DNA of 64,000 nt from Guadua angustifolia (Eukaryota > Streptophyta > Magnoliopsida > Poales > Poaceae), in NCBI GenBank assembly GCA_036346375.1, contig CM070505.1:52016626-52080625 (forward strand). Direction: 5' to 3'. Under the pieces are notes generated by a model. The model was not told where the DNA came from, did no database searches, and saw nothing but the letters and a program-made list of their open reading frames with translations. Each line of letters begins with the position of its first letter. Within the stretch, counting starts at the first letter, position 1. A program made the translations under genes and the position numbers. Positions 22,804 to 35,700 of the stretch are shown here, piece after piece.

Positions 22804-25800
22804 TGTAACAGCCTAATTTTCATTAATCCGGTAAGTGAGGCTTGTCACGCTAACATCTTCCATAATCTCGCTGCATCCTCCTTAATTATAATCATACGAG
22901 TGTTAGGACATTCATCTTACATAAAAGAGGGAGTTGCAAAACCCTGAACATCATTTTTCAAACTGCACACATGTTATTTTGCCTTAGTCATTGACATGTG
23001 GGCCATATGAACAAGAGAGAGGAGTGAAGGCTGCACATACCTACCCTACTAGTTGCTACATTACTCACCCCTACCTATGTACATGACAAGTCAATGACAC
23101 ATGGGACCTACCATTGCATAGAAAATTGTGGACTGCACATCCCTTCCATGACTTTTCTCACTCAAACCACCCATACCCACCCTTTTACCTACTCTATGAC
23201 ATGTGGGACCTAGCCCCACATGTAAGGCATGAGTGGGCAGCCTATATAAGGCCTAAACCTTGGTTTCTCCTCCCTTTTTCTGCTCATTTGCACAGCCCCA
23301 ACCCAGAAAACAGCAAGAGTGTTCTTCCTCACCTCTTGCCATTTCTCCCCCACAAATCCCCTCCAAACTTGAGTTTTGGTTTGTGCATGCTATACCATCT
23401 TGTAGCCAAGGTCAAGAGCTTCACATCCATCCAAATGGATTCTTGAAGCACTAAGTTTTGGGTGAGTGGCAATCGATTTTTCATTCCTCCGTGTTCTGAA
23501 ATTTCTGCTCTTGTAACTCATTGCTATTTTCCCCATGGAATCCATCTTCACCCCTTGATTCGGGTCGGGTTTGTCGCAAAGAAGTTCGAGGAGGAGGGCT
23601 AGTGGTCGTTGCAAGCACGAGCAAAGGAAGGCATTGCCGTCTACGTGAGCTAGGAGGAGGTGAACCGTGAATAACCGGCATTGCGACGTTTTCATCATCC
23701 ACTACCAAACCAACATCCACCTTGTGCAAAGGCAACCTTGTAGTGGTAAGTTTCTACCTTAGTCCATTCCATTAGAGCCCTAGTCCATCCCCGTGAAACC
23801 CTAGCTCATTGCTTGGAAGTGTAGAGGATAATAGACAAACCAGTTGTTCTGAAACAGAAACGCTCAGCTCGGACAGTCCGAGATTTTACTCGGACATTCC
23901 GAACACCTTCGGATACTCCGAATGAAGTTCCGGATAGTCCGACTAGGAGTTAGCTTGATGGCTGCATTGGCTAACCGAGAAGGTCTGCTCGGACATTCCG
24001 AGGTACCACTCGGATACTCCGAACCTACCTTCGGATACTCCGAATCATATTTCGGACAGTCCGAAAGGAATTTCAACTTCATACCGAGAGGTCGGTTCGA
24101 CATTCGAATGACACTCGGATAGTCGAACCATTCGGACATTCCGAATGAAACTTCGGATAGTCCAACATAATTTCAATTCAGACCGAGAGGTCCGCTCCGA
24201 TAGTCCGGTGAAACTCGGATACTCGAACATAATTCAATAAAAGCTTTAAGACTTGAACTTTTAACGAAAAAACTCAATTAGTACTTTCATATTATGACTA
24301 GTACTACACATCATGAGCATTTCATGCATCTTTTAATCATGTGCATCATTTGAATTCTTGATTTGGTGTTTATGGATTTGGATTTTCTCGTTAGGTGTTG
24401 ACGTTTCGGAAGGCACCCCGAAAATACGACTCGCCTTCAAATCAAGAACGAGCAGCAAGGCACTACTTTATTCCTTGACCACGATTGCTCCTACTATTTT
24501 GACAATTACATCTTGAATTATTTTACCGAATGCATGCTTACTTTCAATTACAATTATGTTTGGGTAGAAATTCGTAGCTATTACCACCTTGTGATGCCAT
24601 CCCTTATCATATTCTTTCCATGTTCCATTGTCGCCCTAGATGGTTGGTTTATTATTATTATATGGGTTCGTATGCGAATTGCTTAGCCATGCTTAGAACA
24701 TCGTTAGAAACCGCGATAGATGGACTTAATCCATCGGTCACAATGATTGAGAATTATTATGATGATGTTGATTTCAATTGTTGATTAATGAGTAGAGATA
24801 TTGGTTAAGGACCCTAAGGATTAAATCTGGTGACGCTCTTTTGAGTAACTATCGTGCGAACCACACGCCGTTTATGGGACCGGCGTAACCAAGTACTTGT
24901 GTATGACTAGGGTATGTAAACCATATGCACTCGGAATTCCTTGAGCTTAGTAGAGCGTCAAGTAATGTCCGCCGGAATTCCCTGGGCTTAGTGGAGTGCC
25001 AGGGAATGTCCTCGGAGTCCCTCGAACTTTGTTGAGTTGGGGATGTCCAACAACGGGTGTACTCCTTGATCCACACACACCGAGCACTGGGCACGCGGGA
25101 TCGAGGGTCACAGTCATCCGGATGGTTTAGATACACTACCATGCATACTGGAAAATGGTTTGTCACGTTCACCTCGGCCGGCACATCAAAGGAAATGTGT
25201 TAATAGCTTGGCTTCTGGCGTGGCGTGTCGTGTGGGTAAAGTCGTACCTCTGCGAGTTTAAACTATTGAATAGCCGCGCCATGGTTAAGGCGATCTCTTG
25301 AATTGTCGATCCTTTGGCGAGTATTAAGGTCTTGGTAAGAATGGGATGGGAATGGGAAAAAGACATGAGTATTGGAGTACTCGTGTGTGTAGTCGAGACA
25401 CAAGTATTGGAGTACTTGTGTGCGTGTAGTCGAACATGAGCGATGGAACTCATGGTTCGGAGAATGCTTGAAGGCATGAGATAAATGTGATTATGATGAT
25501 GTGATATGATGTATTAGAATTTACAAATGTTTGCTAAATGCAATTCCTTTCAATCTATATTTGTTTACAATTGACTCCAAATATTGCTTTATGCTGAAAT
25601 TGCCATTTTGCCTTCCTTTGATGTAGCAACCACATGTAGTTAGAAACCAACATACAAATTATATTATTGTGCGAGTACACTCTTTGTACTCAATCGGATT
25701 GTCCACTTGCTGCAGGTGAGGATGAGGCACTGCCCGGGGACTTTTACCGGCGATTTCGACAATGCTAACGCTTAGTCGCCGTTCTTGCCCCAGCTTGGTT

Positions 25801-26110
25801 GCCTCGAGGGTTTGGGGCATGCCATGCTGGCCCTTTTGTCGCTTATCTTATGTTTTCCGCTGCTACTTGATGTAATAACTCTAAATATGTCGTTATGGAC
25901 AGCAGTCCTACTTTTGGTATGTATTAACGCTTATGCTTCCGCTAATTATGTATGTGTTGTGATGTCAATGTTGATGAGAATGCTCGTGTTGGCGAACTAT
26001 CCCAGGACCAACACGGGTATAATCACGGGACGCCCGAGGTTCCCTTGATTCACTTGAGATATGCCATGCATTTGGGTGAATCAGTGGAGTCCCGGGGACG
26101 GTTCCCCACA
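22804..26110 (+). mobile_element. S2: solo LTR (3.31 kb) inside the H1 antisense gene
   Basis: Starts TGTAACAGCC and ends GGTTCCCCACA, with perfect duplications CACGG at 22799-22803 and 26111-26115. It is the same family as S1 and collinear over its whole length, differing by many substitutions and small indels. TATATAA at 23243-23249; minisatellite at 23867-24229. The differing target duplications show that S1 and S2 are separate insertions rather than the two LTRs of one element. Confidence 0.93.
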
Positions 26111-27200
26111 CACGGTCCCCCCACTCGACGTGGCGTTTCTTCGCCTCCGTCTGGCTTGGTCCGGCCGGTGGAGGTCGCTTCTTCCCTTTCTTGCTCTGCT
26201 TCGCCAGTAGCGGAGCATCCTCTGGCCGTGTCCAAGAACTCTCTTGGGCCTCTGAGCAAGCAAAGCTCAGAAGGGGCTCGCAGCAAAAGACTCGAGCGCT
26301 TGGTCGGGAGACTTACTCGTCCTTTCGACGGAGTACATTCTTCGACGGGTTGCCGATGACGTACTCGTGCGCCACCTTCCCAAACATCTCGACCATCCTG
26401 GCGGCGACCCAGGATTCTTTCGGCACTGCAAGGCAAGCGGCTGTCAGAAGAAGGTCGGAGGGTGTACACGAGCCAGACCTTGGGACAAGAAGACTTACTA
26501 GACGTGCCCTCGCGGGTAGCATCATCGGACCCCGGATCTCAAGAACGGGTGCTCCCTCCGCCTTAGAGGGGACACACGGTTCCGCAGGAAATCATTGGCG
26601 ATCGCCTGCCCGTTGAGACCGCGCGTGGCGCAGATATGGATGAGGGCGATGGCCTCCTCGTCGACCTCGAGGTCGTCTGACCCCGGAGTCTCCTTCTTGC
26701 GGTTGGCGATGGGGTCCTTCAGACACCGGCGTCCGCCTCGCCCCTCTTGAGTAGAACCGCTTGCTCCACGAGCCGAGGGAATCCGGGGACAGAACTTAGG
26801 AAGGCCCACTTGAGCTCGACCCACGCCAAGTAGAGGCATCCGACCACGGGTCCTTCCCTGAGCGAAAGAGACCAAGCATCGGGAAGAAGAGCGAGGGAGT
26901 CGGGAGGATCCCTAGGAATCCCTCGCATAGATGGGAAAAGATGGTGAGGAGAAGAACGGAGTTCGGCACCAGGTTGATGAGCTTGATGTCGCAGCTGGAG
27001 AGGACCTTCGCGACGAACTCACTCTCCGGGGTCCGCAAGCCAAAGAGAGCATAGTGCTCGGTGCAGACGATCTTGTCGTCCTTAGGGTGCGGCTCGATCT
27101 CGTTGCCCGGCAGCCGCCATGTAAACGGGTCTAGAAGCCCCAGGGACTCGAGCTCCTTCATCCTCGAGTGCGACAGAGTGCTCCTTCCTAGCTTGGCCAT
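26111..27200 (-). pseudogene. H1 antisense gene, 5' part (Transposase_28 / PF04195-like domain)
   Basis: A - strand frame with a likely start at 27200 (MAKLGRSTLSHSRMKELESL) shows GLLDPFTWRLPGNEIEPHP, then CEHYALFGL-type and PNSVLLLTIFSHLCEGFLGI with PTPSLFF. This order (W-R-P-E, PNS, CEAFLGI, P-LF) is that of Pfam Transposase_28, 'putative gypsy type transposon', found in antisense genes of grass Tat elements. The role is unknown despite the name. The last third (26115-26800) continues in shifting frames and is cut by S2. An earlier in-frame ATG at 27341 is possible. Confidence 0.75.
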
Positions 27201-27616
27201 GGCGGTTGAGTCTGGTTTGGTCTGAGGGGGAAAGGAGGACCTTGCTCGGGCGAGAAGGCTTGGAAGGCGAAGGGCGCAAGAGCAAGAGCTCTTCGACGAA
27301 CGTTGTAGCGCTGGGTTTATAAACCGCAAAGTCCGGTCCACGGCGCCTCAAAAGACGTGCCAACCGCGATTTGACGGGCGCGATTAAGGCTTGGGCTACG
27401 GAGTCGAGACGCCGCCAGGTGCCCACCAACCGTTCACATCCGTACCAACATCGAGAAGTCCGAAGGTCGCCAGGTGTCAAGGCCAAGGGACTTGCCTTGT
27501 GGTCTCCGCCCGACCTCGACCAAGGAGTCAAGACCTACGAAGGTTTTTTCCATCCCAAGAATAAGGCTCGAGGTTGTCCTGAGGGTTCCCTCCGACCTAG
27601 AGCCTCGGGGGCTGGC

Positions 27617-28288
27617 TGATGAGGGCTGGGAACTCCTTGACCGACCGGTGTGCTGTCAACGGATCCCCAAGCTCGGAAGGCCCCGATCATGACTGGTGCG
27701 CGACTGGGCGCCGACCTCGAGCGGTGTGCCAGCTCGACTCGACCAAGACGACCTCGAAGCTCGAGCGGGTCTGTCTGAAGCCCTGATCCGCCCTAGGATT
27801 TCGGATCAGGCATTTGACTGACAGTTTCCAGAGAGCTGGTCGTGGGGATGACTAAGAGTGCACGGCAAGTTCGGGGGCAGTTGCTGCCAACCCTCAAGGT
27901 GCACGAAGGCCCCTTCCCAAGGATCGCTCCCGGCCGTTGCGGGTAGAGGGAGTATAAAGACCAAGGACGCATGAGCTCCAGGGGGGATGAAGACAACACA
28001 GCACACGCAGTAGCTCGAGCTAGGAATCACCGTTACTGTCTTGAGTTGTAAACACCGCTCTGTACACCCATATAACAAGAATCACCGCCGCAAGGCGACT
28101 GGAGTAGAGCTATTACCTTCACAGGGGCTCGAACCAGTATAAACTCTCGTCTCGTGCTCGTTGTCGCCTTGCTCCGACCATCACCGCGATCGATTTTCTT
28201 CCTTCGTTCGAGCAAAACGCAGCTCGGGTCCCATAAACTCTCTGACCCCTACCTCTTTTCTTGCGGTTGACGATCCCGATCGTCGACA
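27617..28288 (+). repeat. H1 3' LTR
   Basis: Starts TGATGAGGGCTGGG after a G-rich tract (CCTCGGGGGCTGG) and ends GATCGTCGACA. It pairs with 10568-11240. TATAAA at 27953-27958 is a likely promoter element; the 5' LTR has the weaker GATAAA there. Confidence 0.88.
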
Positions 28289-29526
28289 CCCAGCAACAGG
28301 TAAAAGCAAAGTATTTTCATTCATAATGGCCGAAAGGCCTATGTACATGCTACACAGAAGAAAAAAAGAAGGAAGACGACGAAGGCAGTCGCCCGGACTA
28401 ATCGTCGGTGACCTCAATATTGCCGATGTCCTCCCCAGCTTCTTCCTCTGCTTCGGCGGCGGGTAGAGGCACCATCTCCATCAGCCCGGCTACGTGCTCC
28501 GCCGCCTCGCGCACCCGCATCGACGCCTAGGCGGGGTCGCACTCCACCCCAGTGACGGTCACCAAGGGGTGGAAGGAGTCGTCACGGCGGGCGCAGCACA
28601 ACAAGACGAAGGCCGCCGTGGCGATCGCGACTTCCCGCCCCTCCCGGGCGGAGCGGTCCGCCAAGGCTGCAGGGAGGCCGGCAAGGGCTTCAGCAACAAG
28701 GGTGATGCTGTGAGCGTAGTGCACCGCTGACTCCTCCAGCGGGCCATTCACCATCACTCCCAGTGGCTGTAAGCTGCTGACCATGCGCCTAAACGCGGGA
28801 CGGAGCATGGTGACAAGGTTGCACAGATTGCGGCCCGTCTTTTTGCGCAGCGTGTCACATTTCTCCTCGACGCCCTTCGCCCATGCCTCGGCGGCTTCAG
28901 CTCAGGCCACCAGCAGCGTCTTCTTCGCCTTCGCCGACGCCAGCTCCTCCCGCAATGACACTATCTGCTTATCGTGAAGGGAGGTCGCCGCGGCTAACTC
29001 GGCAGCCAGGCCGGTGAGCCAGGTGGAGAGCATGGAGGGAGCAGACGAAGTGGCCGAGCAGGAGGCGACCGCCCTGGTGTGAGCAGCTTCGGTCTGGCCC
29101 AATGACTGGGTAGACGGCAGCTGCAGGGCGGTGACCCCAGTGGTGGCGGATGGCGTGGTCGTCCGACCACGTGCACCACCTTGGGAGTCCTCTCTGAAGA
29201 CACCATGAAGGAGAGTTAGCTCCAGCAAGCGAAAAAATACGCCAAGAAAAGAAGAGAAGAAACTTACATGGCAGAAGTGCCCCCAAAGCAGACGGAAGAA
29301 GTTCGAAGCGCTAGCCCACTCTTGGGCCCAGCGCCTTGCACCGTCGGTACCGGCACCACCGCTGGCACTGGTGTTGGTGCCGGAGGCAGAGGCGGTGGCG
29401 GCGCAACGTCCTTCCTAGCGGAAGGCGCGACGACACCAGCAGAAGACCCAGCCCCTGCCGTGCTCGACGACACGGAAGGGTTGGGAGCAGAAGAGATGCC
29501 CGCAGCACAGGGTCTCTTCGGGTCCG
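28289..29526 (+). mobile_element. right fragment of old Tat-type element H0
   Basis: Sequence after H1 that carries its own antisense gene. It begins CCCAGCAACAGGTAAAAGC and is cut at 29526 by H2. It is the counterpart of 10026-10567 on the other side of H1. Confidence 0.6.
28398..29526 (-). pseudogene. H0 antisense gene, 3' part
   Basis: Read on the - strand, the frame ends GNIEVTDD with a stop at 28398-28400. Upstream come an Ala/Leu-rich helical part (ALADRSAREGREVAIATAAF), a coiled-coil stretch (SLHDKQIVSLREELASAKA) and a Pro/Val-rich segment (APTPVPAVVPVPTVQG). A donor GTAAGT follows CTTCTGCCAT near 29264, so an intron about 29200-29265 is likely. One TGA and frame changes are present. 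The layout matches the C-terminal half of the H1 antisense gene without obvious identity. The 5' half is separated by H2 and not in the window. Confidence 0.6.
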
Positions 29527-32500
29527 TGTAACATCCCAAATTTTGCTTCTTCAGATTTATTGTGCTTTTCTTGATTTTATCTGATTTTCTGGGAATTTAT
29601 TTTTTTATTATTTATTTAATTGAGCCTTTGCTATTCTTTAATTGTTCTAGGCAATTAGTTGGTGATCTTTTATTGGAAGTATTTTATTTGGGTTTTATTT
29701 GTCTCAAGGTATTTTCTGGAATTTTTCTAGATTTTTCCGAATTTTATTGCTATTTCTTGTAGCTTTATTGAATTTCCTATTTTTTTAATTCAAAAAGGTA
29801 TTAAAAATCCCTCAATAGTGTTTGGGCCGAATCCTTGCTCGCCCGCTTCTCCAAGACGACCCAAATTTCGCCGAACCCTAGCCGGTCCGCGTCTCCACCG
29901 TTCGATCGCGATCGTGCAATCATCGTCTGCCCGCGTCGCCACGTGCTCTGAGCCATCGGATTGTGCCGCGTGTGCGCCTGCGATAGAGCCATGTCGCCCG
30001 TCCGAGTCCACCGCGCCACTGGAATCCCGCAATCAATGGGATTCGTTTCCGCCCGTCGCACGGATGCCCAGGCCCCTTATTTACTGTGCCGCCACTACCC
30101 TCGTGATGTCCACCTCGTGCCGCACCCGTAGCCCTAGCTCTTGCCGTCTGTACCGCTGTCGTTCGCCCGCACGAGCTCGCCAGAGTCCCGAAGCCTTCTG
30201 CCACTCCTCGCGCCACCGTCAGTCACCTTCCGCCGCCGCCGAGGTCACTGTCGGGTCGCCCGTGCCGAGCCATCTCTTGTCGCTGGAGAAGCCCCGCAGC
30301 GCCGCATCGCACATTGTCTTCCTCCGCTTTGGTGTGCCCACGCCGCCGTGCCATCGTCGCCGAGCCAAGCTTCGCCCGCCGTCAGATCTTCGTCCCACGC
30401 TCCGGATCTTGCCACGTCGCCCTACAACAGTAAACCCCATCTTCACTCCTCGTCCATTGGATCTAATCAATGGTCTAGATTGCATCGCATAGATCTGTAT
30501 TAGTTAATCTCTGCTGTTAGATTTAGATCATAGGGTGTTCGTTCTGCCGCGTTGGTGAGTAGCCTTCGCCGTTGGATGTGCGCTGGTCGTCTCCGATCGT
30601 GCCGCGTGTCGCATCGCTGCTCACTTGCTGCCGAGCCGTTCGATCTGGATCCGATAGTAGCCGTGCCGCCGCGTGACCGCAATAGATCTCAACCACTTCG
30701 TGCTGATCAATATCAGCCGTTCATTTTGGATTGAGCGGACGAGATCGCAGCGCGCCGGGCCAGTCTCGTGTCGCCGCGTGTCGCGCGGAAACCAAGGAGT
30801 CAGCGCCGCCGCCTCTATCGACGTCGCCGTTAAATCCTAGCAGTCCGATCTGGATCCAATGGTCGTGGTGAAGCCACGTGTTGGTTCTGGGTAGACCAGA
30901 GTCGTGCCGTCATGATCAATCTTGACCGTTCATTTTGGATTGAACGGACGAGATTGATTTGAGTGTCGGTTAATAGTGTAGTGTCGTGTGTCGTGCTATG
31001 ATTTGTCCAGCCGTACCGATGATGCCAGCGCTTGTGTCAACCGGTCCACAGCACAGTGCCATCGATCCACCGTGTCAACATGTGATTGGGCCACATGTCA
31101 TGCTGACGTCAACGATGACATCATAATTAATTTTTCATATAAAAATAATTCGGCCAAAAATTCATTTCGGTGCTGACGTCATCAGAGGCCATGCTGACAT
31201 CATAAATAGGAATTTCCCGTATAAAAATAATTCAGATAAATAGGATTTTATGATTTTTAGGGTTTTCTAATTAATTAAAATTTCAAAAGGCCATATCTTT
31301 CGCGTCTAAACTCCGATTGAGGTGATTCTAATTCCTAAAAATTTGTAAAATTGTGTTCTATTTATTGGTGAATTTTATTTAATTTTTATAGTTGATTTTG
31401 CTCTCTATTTTGGTTATTTATTATTTTTCCCTTCGTTGCGCGTAGACGTCGAGTTGCCGGGAGAGTTTGTGATTGAGGAGCCAGCACTTGATTAGGCTGC
31501 AGAGCAGGATCCAGACCCATTCAAAGGCAAGTCGTGCTTTGACCATGTTGTACCCATGTTTAAATATTATGTTGTTTTAACGTATTGCATATATTTCAAT
31601 TATTAAATGTTCGCTATATGTTGGGAGTAGTTAACCGTCCATTTGAGATACTTTCACCCTTGCTATGTCGTATGCCGTAATTTATTTGTCACCCTAGAAT
31701 GGTTTAATAGTAATTGGTAGCTATAAATGCCAATATTGGTAGATAGAACGCAAGTAGAATGCTTAGCCATGCAACGAGTCATCCTTTCATGCACAAATGT
31801 TTAATCTTGCTTAATGACTATGGAACATGATTATTAATTGTGTGTCGGTGTTGTCACACAATGTTGGAATTGTTGATGGCACATGGTGCATGGTAAATCA
31901 ACCGGGGTGTTAAAATGATTTAGACCAAGGCAAGTGGCATGGTTTTGTGGTGGGCCAAGGTTGGTATGTGGGCGGTCGCATTTGCTTTTTATGATGTTAA
32001 TGACATTATGATTTTTGATTAGTCTTGCCTTGGTCAATTAAGGATTTAACCATGCAAGAATTTGAACTGAGTCATTCATATAGCCACAAGTCTGGAATCG
32101 GACAGACCTAGCTGATTAACTTGTTGAGTCTAAACTTTAGTACTATTGTGGTGGTGTGAGGCCCGGGTAGTGGTAACCAGTCCTCACACGGGTTGGATCA
32201 CATGGCGCAAGAGGGGGGCCCTGGATGTGATAACCAGTCCCACCAGTGTTGAAACCTTAGCGGATAGCACTGGGTTTAGATAGGCATTGGAAAGGCTTTA
32301 TTATGGTCACTCGCCTTTGTGGTGTTTGATTATATCTTGTGGGTAAAGTGTATAACCTCTGCAAAGTGTAAAACCTATTCGAATAGCCGTGCTCACGGTA
32401 TTGGGCATTGCTCGGTGATTACAGTCAAGGGTTAGATTTTTATTAAATAAATGTGGGGAATGGAATGTTGAGTATGGAAATAAGGACATGGGTTGGACAT

Positions 32501-32754
32501 TGAAAACAAATGCAAAGTTATCACTGTTATTATTGTTTTACTATCTTTCAATCTATTTATGCTATTCTTTCGTAAGTGCTGTTTATGCAAAGTAACCTTG
32601 TAGCCTTCCTTTGTACTAAGCCATGCATATAGTAAGTAGAATTGCATTCTGTGCACGGCTTGTTCAGTGCTTTATGTACTCACCACTTGCCACCAACATC
32701 ATCAGTTGAGGAAGAAGCAACGCCTGCATTCGAGGAGGAGTTCTAGGAGGAGGC
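29527..32754 (+). repeat. H2 5' LTR, first part
   Basis: Starts TGTAACATCCCAAATTTTGC. It is collinear with 57227-60475 and is interrupted by X at 32755. GC-rich 29820-30900, AT-rich outside that. The shared LTR block is at 32337-32430. Confidence 0.92.
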
Positions 32755-35700
32755 TGTAACATCCCAATTTTTGAGTCTTAATTAATTAATATTATTTTAA
32801 TGCAATTTATGATTTTCATGAATTTTTGGATTTATTTGGATTTTTTGGGATTTATTTGAATTATCATGAATTAGATTACCTCTTGTTAAGGAATAATTAT
32901 AAAGGGGAAAGTTAAAATAAAGACTGCCCAAAAATATTTTATTGAGGATAGAAGGTCTCGAAGTATTTTTGGAAATATCTTCTTCTCTTCGGGATTAAAT
33001 CGGAATAGGAATCTGATTGATTGAACCGGATTAGGAGAGTTTTGAGTTAAGCGCTTCGCTGGTGCTTCTCAGCCGGAGACCAGATGCGTGAAGCAATGGA
33101 ATTCGGTAGTAGTCAAGCGAGGGAATTCCTCCGTAGCGTGGTCGAGTCAGAATCAGTAGCGTGGCGCCAAAAACGATCGAGCTCGGGTTCCATCGCGCGG
33201 GAAAAAGGGCGTCTCCGCTGCATGGCGGTTTGGAAACTTCGAGCTGGAGCTGTGTTGTCACGGATCCGAAGATCAGGAGCGAAGGAATTCTCCGTAGCAT
33301 AGCCGATTCGAATTCTTGAGTTGGCACCGAGATTGGCAAGGTTCGGAGCCTTCCGTCTGCGCGGGAAAAGGACTGCGCGTGGCTGAGATCGCGCGGTCTG
33401 GAGTACCATCGGGCGGGCGGTGCATGGCTTGGACGATGCAAGCATGCGTGTCCGAGTCGAACTCTTGCTGGCGCCAAAATCAGCGAAGGATTCCTTCCGT
33501 TCTCCAGGCGCGTGGCCGACTCGAATTGACGGTGTTGGCGCCAATTTTGGAAGGGTCTCGGAAGACATACCAAGCGAGTGCACCGTGGTACCGCCAAAGG
33601 AAAATTCAATCGTGACCGATTCAAACTCGCTGGCATCGGCGCTAAACTCGGCAAGGATGCAGAGCCTTTCCGAACGGGAGGTGCGGGCGTGCTATTTAAA
33701 CCGTGCCCAAGCATCGTTGGAGGAACCGAGCGACCAAAAAGAAATTGCGAGCGCTGAAGTCGGCCGAGTTTCCGCGTAGGCGTCGCTAGGAACCAAGCGC
33801 AGGCGATCGAGCAGCCGGAGGAAATCGCGAGCGAGTCGTGTCGGCGATCGGGGGATATCATCAAGGAGCGTATGGAGTCACCGAAGAATAAATCGACAGG
33901 AAAAGCGGGTCGCGCTGTCGTCCGACGATTCGCGAGGAAACAAATGCGTCGCCGAAGATTTCGCGTCTTATTGCCGAAGTTATCGCCGGTCGCCGTCTTC
34001 GCCTCGGTGAATTCAAGCCGCCGTCGCTTCATTGTCGATCGAACTTCACCACCGTCGGATCGTAATCAAGCGGAATTCATCCACGTCTCTGCGGAATCGG
34101 TAAGCGTCTTAGATCCAATATCAACCGTTGGATTTAGGTCGGACAGTTAATATTGAGTCACGTAGTATATCTACCCGTAACCGTTAAATTGAGTTCATTA
34201 GTCTAGATTTCGCAAACGTTTTGTCCGTGTAGCCGGGGCGAGAAAATCCGTATTTTCCTTTACAGAAATAATTCTGGAAAATAAGAATTTCTAATTTCAG
34301 AATTAACTAAACTTCCGAATGTTATAACTTTTGCATAGGAACTCCGATTAAAATGATTCAAATTCCTAGAAATTTATAAAATTAAGATCTATCTAATGGG
34401 GGTTTTTACCTGGATTTTTGAGTTCATTTGTTATTTGTTCTTGGTCTTGGTGTTTATTTGCTATTTCTTCTCGATTCGCGTAGACGTTGAGTTGAGCGAG
34501 GTTTCGGAGGAGGAATTAATCACTCAAGAGCAATCTTCGGAACAATACCAGGAGCTTAAGCAAGGCAAGTTGTGCTTTGATCATGTTGCACCCATAAATT
34601 AGATTGCATGCTATTTTGGTTTACCTTATCACTTGTTATTTCATGAGTACAAATGATTTTGACCTAGATTGGGATTTAGATATTATACCCTTTTGAATTA
34701 CACCCTACCTTGTTAAATTGTATGCCATGATCCACTTGTCACCCTAGGTTGGTTAATTATAGTTGGTTAATAGAAAATCAACATGGATGGTTAGAACGGA
34801 ATAGAATTGCTTAGCCATGCCACGTCATCACATGCTCATGAAATATTGCTTAATAATCTTGACTAATGGAATATGGAACAATGATGATAACTTGTGGGCC
34901 ATGTGTGGTCGCACAAAGAGATTGAGTTGTTGTGACAGCGGAGTCACGCAACAATGTTGATTTGTGAAGAGCACGTGGTGCTTGGTAACCAATTGGGAGG
35001 GTAATCACTCTAGATTGAAGCAAGTGGAAGGGGCAGGTGTGCCAGGGTGGGCTCAGTGGAGCTGAGGGTATGTGTATGTCTTGCTTTAATCAATCCTAAG
35101 GACTTAACCTTGCGAGCCTTTGACCTGAGTCAAACTTGCAGCCACACGTCTGTTATGGGGCAGCCTAGCTGACTAATTTGCAAATGCTTAACTTAAGTGC
35201 TATCATGGTGGTGTGAGTCCGGGTGCACGGGGGAAACTCACATGGCGCAAGAGGGGGGCCATGTTGTGGTGGTGTAGCCCTTCAGTGTTGAAACCTTAGC
35301 GGGTAGCACTGGGTTAAGAGGATGCATTGTAAAGGCTTTGTCATGATTCTCTGCCGGCATACCAAAGGAAGTGTGCTAATAGCTTGGCATCAAAGAGATT
35401 ATCATGTCGTGTGGGTAAAGTGCATAACCTCTGTAGAGTGTACAAACTATTCGGATAGCCGTGCTCACGGTATTGAGCAATGCTCGGGAATTACAGTCAA
35501 GGGGTAGTTAATTAAAACTGGACAACTGGATGGGATGGCAGGATGCCATGTGGATAATGGAACTTGATTTAGGATGGAAACTTGGGTTTATTTGAGAAGC
35601 ACTGAAATCTATTACTTGCTATTATTTGTTTTACTGCTTTTCAATCTATGAAATGTATATGTTTTCAAATGCTGCTTATTGCTTATGAACCATGAGCCTT

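Larger units (their letters stand above)
10568..28288 (+). mobile_element. H1: Tat-lineage Ty3/gypsy retrotransposon interrupted by two solo LTRs
   Basis: LTRs of about 672 bp bound the element at 10568-11240 and 27617-28288. Between them in + order are a candidate PBS, gag, protease, RT, RNase H, a second RNase H and integrase. An antisense gene follows before the 3' LTR. Extra RNase H plus an antisense ORF after pol are marks of the Tat lineage (RIRE2-like in rice). Flanks are CCCAA (10563-10567) and CCCAG (28289-28293), a 5-bp target duplication with one change. Without S1 and S2 the element is about 11.1 kb. Coding regions carry many frameshifts. Confidence 0.8.

Noticed and set aside
12753..26110. 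S1 and S2 as the two LTRs of one 13.4-kb element
   Set aside because: Each has its own perfect target duplication (CCAGC, CACGG), and the DNA between them is H1 gag-pol and antisense gene, continuous with the sequence outside.
33031..34032. 333-codon antisense frame in the X 5' LTR
   Set aside because: The same place in the 3' LTR (41375-42299) is broken into two frames, there is no recognisable domain, and the region is a GC-rich promoter-proximal part of an LTR.
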